A stretch of DNA of 64,000 nt from Clostridia bacterium (lineage in GTDB: Bacteria; Bacillota; Clostridia; Lachnospirales; Bianqueaceae). The stretch lies in assembly GCA_900764045.1 (NCBI GenBank), contig CAAFMN010000024.1, positions 1-64,000 of the forward strand, given 5' to 3'. A program made the translations under genes and the position numbers. The notes beneath the pieces are model-generated. The model was not told the DNA's origin, made no database searches, and worked only from the letters and a program-made list of their open reading frames with translations. Shown in pieces: positions 60,075 to 64,000 of the stretch (positions are counted from its first letter, which is position 1; every line of letters begins with the position of its first letter).

Positions 60075-60683
60075 ATGGGACAGATTAAAGTTGAGAAAAA
60101 CGTAGGTGGCATCAAGGGTCTTTGTGTGATTGAGCCGGCTGTTCACGGCGATGCCCGTGGCTATTTTATGGAAACCTACAACGAAAAAGATATGAAGGAA
60201 GCTGGCATCGACATTCATTTTGTACAGGATAATCAGTCCATGTCCACGAAGGGGGTGCTGCGCGGTTTGCATTTCCAGAAGCAGTATCCGCAGTGTAAGC
60301 TGGTACGCGCCGTGCGCGGAACTGTGTTTGATGTCGCTGTTGACCTGAGAAGTGATTCTACGACCTATGGCAAATGGTATGGTGTTATCCTGTCGGCCGA
60401 GAACAAGAAGCAGTTCCTTATCCCAGAAGGCTTTGCACATGGATTTTTGGTACTGAGTGATGAGGCAGAGTTCTGCTATAAGGTCGACGATTTCTGGCAT
60501 CCAAATGACGAAGGCGGCATGGCTTGGAATGATCCAGAGATTGGCATTGAATGGCCGGAACTGAAGGGTGAGTACAAGGGAAGCGCAAGTGCAGAAGGCT
60601 ACACGCTGGAAGACGGTACGGCACTGAATCTGAGTGATAAGGATCAGAAGTGGCTGGGATTGAAGGATACATTTAAATTTTAA
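60075..60683 (+). CDS. rfbC: dTDP-4-dehydrorhamnose 3,5-epimerase
   Basis: A 202-residue cupin-fold enzyme for dTDP-L-rhamnose synthesis. Conserved segments: PAVHGDARGYFMETYNEKD, FVQDNQSMSTKGVLRGLHFQ with the catalytic His in GLHF, VRGTVFDVAVDLR, FLIPEGFAHGFLVLSDEAEF and YKVDDFW with the catalytic Tyr region. Appears intact. rfbD beside it is truncated and rfbA/rfbB are not in view, so the rhamnose pathway here would need genes elsewhere. Confidence 0.95.
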   Translation: MGQIKVEKNVGGIKGLCVIEPAVHGDARGYFMETYNEKDMKEAGIDIHFVQDNQSMSTKGVLRGLHFQKQYPQCKLVRAVRGTVFDVAVDLRSDSTTYGKWYGVILSAENKKQFLIPEGFAHGFLVLSDEAEFCYKVDDFWHPNDEGGMAWNDPEIGIEWPELKGEYKGSASAEGYTLEDGTALNLSDKDQKWLGLKDTFKF

Positions 60684-60702
60684 GAACACAGGGGTAGGAA
60701 GA

Positions 60703-60771
60703 ATGCAGCGTGAAAACGAAGTACAACACGTATTTCTGGTAGGAGCTAAGAGCTTAGGTGCTTATGGCGGG
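60703..60771 (+). pseudogene. 5' remnant of a DUF1972-type rhamnosyltransferase
   Basis: Only 23 codons look conserved: VQHVFLVGAKSLGAYGG, the typical N-terminus of DUF1972 glycosyltransferases, whose next residues should be YETF. Here the sequence changes immediately after YGG, and a stop follows some 40 codons later. It starts 19 bp after rfbC. A longer open frame to 60900 has no further similarity and is not called as a gene. Confidence 0.6.
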
Positions 60772-61113
60772 GAGTGTGAAATAATATGGGCAACCAGAGA
60801 AAAGCCTGATTTCATGCGGGTTTACGCGGCTTGGCCTTTTCACCTCAACCTGTTTCTGCCTGTCATGGTGCGTTATAACCAGCGTGATTTTAGGTGCTAA
60901 TGGCTTCTGGTTGCGCTCTATACTTAACCCACCACAGCGAAAGCTGATAGAGCAGAAAACGGAATAAGGAGGTACGAGGACAAGTCTGCATGCAGATTCA
61001 ATTGAATCCGCCTTCATGTTGATTATTAGGAAGCAAAAATACACTTGAAAGCAAGAGACTGTGTGATTTTCACAACGATTTAAGAAGCAAAAAAGAATTG
61101 AGGAGTAAAGATT
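60772..61113. other. Non-coding or mobile-element-like stretch
   Basis: From the break in the glycosyltransferase remnant to glf. No convincing gene. The minus strand has a 142-codon open frame (60754-61182) that includes a more protein-like stretch (VEVKRPSRVNPHEIRLFSG), but its start lies inside glf and it lacks a start signal. The rearranged edges suggest residue of an insertion or deletion event. A ribosome binding site for glf (GAGGAG) lies at the end. Confidence 0.5.
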
Positions 61114-62226
61114 ATGTACGATTATTTGGTGGTTGGTTCCGGCCTTTACGGGGCCACGTTTGCGCAGCAGGCTAAAGCACACGGTAAATCAGTCCTTGTT
61201 ATCGACAAGAGGCCGAACATTGCCGGTAATATCTATACTGAAAAAGTAGAAGGTATCAATTTCCATAAGTATGGCGCGCATATTTTTCACACTAATAATA
61301 AGGAAGTCTGGGATTACCTGCAGCAGTTCACTGCGTTCACCCGTTTCACCAACTCTCCAGTAGCAAACTATAAGGGCGAACTATACTCCATGCCCTTCAA
61401 TATGTATACCTTCAATAAAATGTGGGGAGTTGTGACACCGGAAGAGGCACAGGCCAAGATCGACGAGCAGCGAAAAGAGATAACGGGAGAGCCGCAGAAT
61501 CTGGAAGAGCAGGCTATCAGTCTTGTTGGTCGTGACATCTATGAAAAGCTCGTCAAGGGCTACACAGAAAAGCAGTGGGGACGTGACTGCAAGGATCTGC
61601 CTGCCTTTATCATTAAGAGACTTCCGGTAAGGTTGACCTTCGATAACAACTACTTCAATGCTTTGTACCAGGGCATTCCGATTGGTGGCTACACCAAGAT
61701 GGTAGAGCACATGCTGGACGGTATCGAAGTGCGGCTTGGTGTTGACTATCTGGAACACAAAGATGAGTTGGACGCACTGGCTGAGAAGGTCATCTATACT
61801 GGACCGATTGATGCTTACTTCCAGTATTCCCTTGGTTATCTGGAGTACCGTAGTGTGAGATTTGAAAACGAGATTCTGGACAAGCCAAATTTCCAGGGTA
61901 ACGCAGCTGTGAACTACACAGATCGTGAGACGCCGTGGACACGAATCATTGAGCACAAGTGGTTTGAATTCGGCAAGGATGAGAATGGAAATGACCTGCC
62001 CAAGACTATTATATCTCGTGAGTACAGTTCCGAGTGGAAGCCGGGTGACGAGCCGTATTATCCGGTCAATGATGCAAAGAACGGGGCGCTCTATACCCAG
62101 TATAAGAAGCTGGCTGACCAGGAGACTGATGTGATCTTCGGCGGCCGCCTCGGTGAGTACAAATATTATGACATGGATGCTGTGGTGGCATCGGCGCTGG
62201 AAATGTGTGAGAAGGAATTGGCTTAA
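61114..62226 (+). CDS. glf: UDP-galactopyranose mutase
   Basis: A 370-residue flavoenzyme that converts UDP-galactopyranose to UDP-galactofuranose. FAD-binding start YDYLVVGSGLYGATFA, then DKRPNIAGNIYTE, HKYGAHIFHTNNKEVWDYL, YTEKQWGRDCKDLPAFI and a C-terminal GGRLGEYKYYDMD. Length and motifs are normal. It suggests that the polysaccharide contains galactofuranose. Likely co-transcribed with the genes downstream. Confidence 0.96.
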   Translation: MYDYLVVGSGLYGATFAQQAKAHGKSVLVIDKRPNIAGNIYTEKVEGINFHKYGAHIFHTNNKEVWDYLQQFTAFTRFTNSPVANYKGELYSMPFNMYTFNKMWGVVTPEEAQAKIDEQRKEITGEPQNLEEQAISLVGRDIYEKLVKGYTEKQWGRDCKDLPAFIIKRLPVRLTFDNNYFNALYQGIPIGGYTKMVEHMLDGIEVRLGVDYLEHKDELDALAEKVIYTGPIDAYFQYSLGYLEYRSVRFENEILDKPNFQGNAAVNYTDRETPWTRIIEHKWFEFGKDENGNDLPKTIISREYSSEWKPGDEPYYPVNDAKNGALYTQYKKLADQETDVIFGGRLGEYKYYDMDAVVASALEMCEKELA

Positions 62227-62257
62227 AGCCTAATACAGATTAAAAGGGGTAGGCGAT

Positions 62258-63085
62258 ATGAGCCAAAATAAACAAAGCAAACCGTTAGACATCAAAATCA
62301 TCATTGCTGCACACAAGAAATATCGTATGCCACAGGATGATATATACTTACCACTTCATGTTGGCGCAGAGTGCAAAGCGCCTATTGGATATCAGGGCGA
62401 TAACACAGGCGATAATATCTCCACCCTCAATCCATACTTCTGTGAGCTTACCGGAATGTACTGGATGTGGAAGAATCTGCAGGCTGATTATCTGGGCTTG
62501 GCGCATTATCGTCGGCATTTTTGTTTCAGAAAGAAAAAAGCTGAAAACGACGAAGAGAGCAAGTGGAAATCGGTATTGAACAGCAAAGAAGCACAGATTC
62601 TGTGCAAACAGTATGATGTTATCGTTCCTGAAAAACGCCATTATGTGATTGAAACGCTTGAATCGCATTATGCTCATACTCATTATATAGAACACTTGGA
62701 AAAGACACGGGAGATTATCGGCGAACGATATCCGCAGTATCTTGATAGTTATAACAAGATCCTTAAAAGGAAAAGCGGTTACATGTTCAATATGTTTCTG
62801 ATGAGAGCGGATCTTGTTGATAAGTATTGCTCGTTCCTTTTCGATGTGCTGTTTGAACTGGATAAAAGAGTAGATACGAGCGAATATTCAGCTTTCCAGG
62901 CGCGATATCCCGGAAGAGTTGGAGAAATTCTGCTTAATGTCTGGCTCGATAAAGAGGCGGAAGAGCAAGGGATGAAGATAAAGGAAATCCAACATATACA
63001 CATGGAGCCGATTAACTGGTGGAACAAAGGGACTGCGTTCCTCAAAGCTAAGTTCTTGGGCAGAAGATATGAGCATGGGTTTTGA
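62258..63085 (+). CDS. DUF4422 capsular polysaccharide glycosyltransferase
   Basis: A 275-residue protein of the DUF4422 family, a presumed glycosyltransferase group in capsule clusters. It starts with KIIIAAHKKYRMP and carries LPLHVGAECK, NISTLNPYFCELTGMYWMWKN and YLGLAHYRRHF, all diagnostic. No membrane segment. Sugar specificity unknown. It follows glf by 31 bp. Confidence 0.85.
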   Translation: MSQNKQSKPLDIKIIIAAHKKYRMPQDDIYLPLHVGAECKAPIGYQGDNTGDNISTLNPYFCELTGMYWMWKNLQADYLGLAHYRRHFCFRKKKAENDEESKWKSVLNSKEAQILCKQYDVIVPEKRHYVIETLESHYAHTHYIEHLEKTREIIGERYPQYLDSYNKILKRKSGYMFNMFLMRADLVDKYCSFLFDVLFELDKRVDTSEYSAFQARYPGRVGEILLNVWLDKEAEEQGMKIKEIQHIHMEPINWWNKGTAFLKAKFLGRRYEHGF

Positions 63086-63136
63086 TAGAAGGAAATGGTA
63101 GAAGAAACAAAAAAGTTTCACGAAAGGGTTTGACAG

Positions 63137-64000
63137 ATGGGAGAGATGAGGACAGGCTCGCTTAGCAAGCAAGCAAGCAAGCGGATAGAATGGCTTGATG
63201 CATTAAAAGGCTTTGCGATTATAGCTGTTGTGCTGGGACACACCCTTTTGGGATATACAGAGAATGATGCGTTTGGAGAATATAACGAGTTCTTCTGTAG
63301 GCTGAAAGAGTGGATTTATATATGGCATATGCCGTTATTTATTTGTTTGAGCGGATTTTCATTTTGCCTTGCATATTATCGTAAGGATGCATTGGACGCT
63401 AACAGTAGACTGAAAACAAGCAAGGTGAAACGGCAAATAATCAATCTGGTGCTTCTTTATGTCATGTTCAGCATTGTGTTCTACGCACTAAAGATTCCGC
63501 TGGCTGCCTTTACTGATAATAAATTGACGATTAGTGAAGCTGCTGTAAATCTGGTATTTCCTAATACGCTGATGTGGTATTTATGGGTCATGGCAATTTA
63601 CTACTTTATCATTCTCTATTGCAAGCCAGCTATGGAGGTGATTGCAGAAAAAACAATGGCTATTTTAGGAATTCTTTTGATAGTCGCCGTTGCGCAAAGA
63701 GTGAGTGGTAACTTTGTCGATTGGAGGCTTTGTTTTGGGAATTTCGTTCACTGTGCCTTTTATTTCTGCTTTGGTATGGCGCTGTGCCTATACAAAGAAC
63801 GATATGAGAACAAGAAACACGAAAACAAGTGGCTATGGATTGGAATACTTATAGTGATGGTCCATTTTGTATGCTATATGGCAATAAGCGCAGAAATGGC
63901 GGACATTGAAGTGGTTGCCGTTGCTAACACAATCATTAATGAATTAATTGCTATTTTGATAATCGCATTAGCTTTTTCAGTGGCGTATCATTGGCAACAT
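63137..64000 (+). CDS. Acyltransferase family 3 protein (partial, runs off window)
   Basis: At least 288 codons with no stop before the window ends. It starts with MGEMRTGS and then RIEWLDALKGFAIIAVVLGHTLL, the N-terminal signature of membrane O-acyltransferases (family 3, OafA/WecH-like) with the active-site His in GH. WHMPLFICLSGFSF follows. At least seven membrane segments are seen. It probably adds an acetyl or similar group to the polysaccharide. A run of tetranucleotide repeats lies in codons 10-16. An alternative ATG three codons downstream would also contain it. Confidence 0.88.
   Translation, partial: MGEMRTGSLSKQASKRIEWLDALKGFAIIAVVLGHTLLGYTENDAFGEYNEFFCRLKEWIYIWHMPLFICLSGFSFCLAYYRKDALDANSRLKTSKVKRQIINLVLLYVMFSIVFYALKIPLAAFTDNKLTISEAAVNLVFPNTLMWYLWVMAIYYFIILYCKPAMEVIAEKTMAILGILLIVAVAQRVSGNFVDWRLCFGNFVHCAFYFCFGMALCLYKERYENKKHENKWLWIGILIVMVHFVCYMAISAEMADIEVVAVANTIINELIAILIIALAFSVAYHWQH
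63164..63182 (+). repeat. Tetranucleotide repeat near the start of the acyltransferase
   Basis: AGCA repeated 4.75 times, coding for the start of SKQASK within the first 20 codons. Gain or loss of one unit would shift the frame and switch off translation. Confidence 0.8.

Noticed and set aside
60703..60900. A 65-codon gene after rfbC
   Set aside because: Only the first 23 codons resemble a glycosyltransferase start. The rest has no similarity, so it is called as a remnant.

Overview
The window looks like a chromosomal segment of a spore-forming, Gram-positive anaerobe of the class Clostridia, most likely a Lachnospiraceae-type gut bacterium. Four things point there: the sporulation genes (spoVT, yabP, yabQ, spoIIE), the block orders hup-rqcP-yabP-yabQ-divIC-spoIIE-tilS-ftsH and pth-mfd-prsA-like, strong AGGAGG ribosome binding sites, and near-consensus sigma-A promoters. 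Most of the sequence is ordinary core genome, with accessory pieces at the left edge, near 27-28.5 kb and at the right end.

Layout. 1-490: array of about 74-bp palindromic repeats, then a tRNA-Arg(CCU). 0.7-7 kb: membrane protein, AraC and ArsR regulators on the minus strand, facing a split zinc/cadmium export system (HMA protein plus P1B ATPase), then a GPH-like transporter. 7-15.7 kb: purine nucleoside phosphorylase followed by a sugar operon (TIM-barrel isomerase, fucose-isomerase-like enzyme, two-subunit transketolase, FGGY kinase, MFS transporter, CDF transporter). 15.7-20.6 kb (minus): methyltransferase, DnaI-like loader, DnaD-like protein, MurC. 20.8-27.3 kb: a GlmU-like protein with a degenerate first domain, Pth, Mfd, PrsA-like lipoprotein. 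27.3-28.4 kb: a PD-(D/E)XK nuclease-like gene followed by a second copy of the palindromic repeat family. 28.5-39.4 kb: glycolipid glycosyltransferase, SpoVT, HU, RqcP, the spore and division cluster, TilS, FtsH, DusB. 39.4-52 kb: GreA, LysS, two unknown membrane proteins, the c-di-AMP genes cdaA-cdaR, a membrane MutS-like ATPase, a fused AraM-GH43 protein and a frameshifted nuclease-helicase. 52-58 kb: WalJ-like hydrolase, radical SAM protein, flavoprotein, a LoaP-type NusG paralogue and GlmS. 58-64 kb: a mosaic polysaccharide locus (initiating sugar transferase, truncated rfbD, rfbC, truncated rhamnosyltransferase, glf, DUF4422 glycosyltransferase, acyltransferase cut by the window end).

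How the genes work together. GlmS, the GlmU-like protein, MurC and CdaA/CdaR all touch UDP-GlcNAc or cell-wall precursor supply and its control. The NusG paralogue lies upstream of a roughly 210-nt structured leader in front of the polysaccharide genes, which suggests processive antitermination. The sugar operon has the parts expected for an isomerase-kinase-transketolase route.

The most unusual features are the nuclease-like gene coupled to palindromic arrays (two arrays share an identical 27-bp left boundary, and the window may start at the stop codon of another copy of the gene), the AraM-GH43 fusion, the degenerate GlmU uridylyltransferase domain, and the LoaP-leader-polysaccharide arrangement. 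All functional calls come from reading translated motifs. No database search was run.
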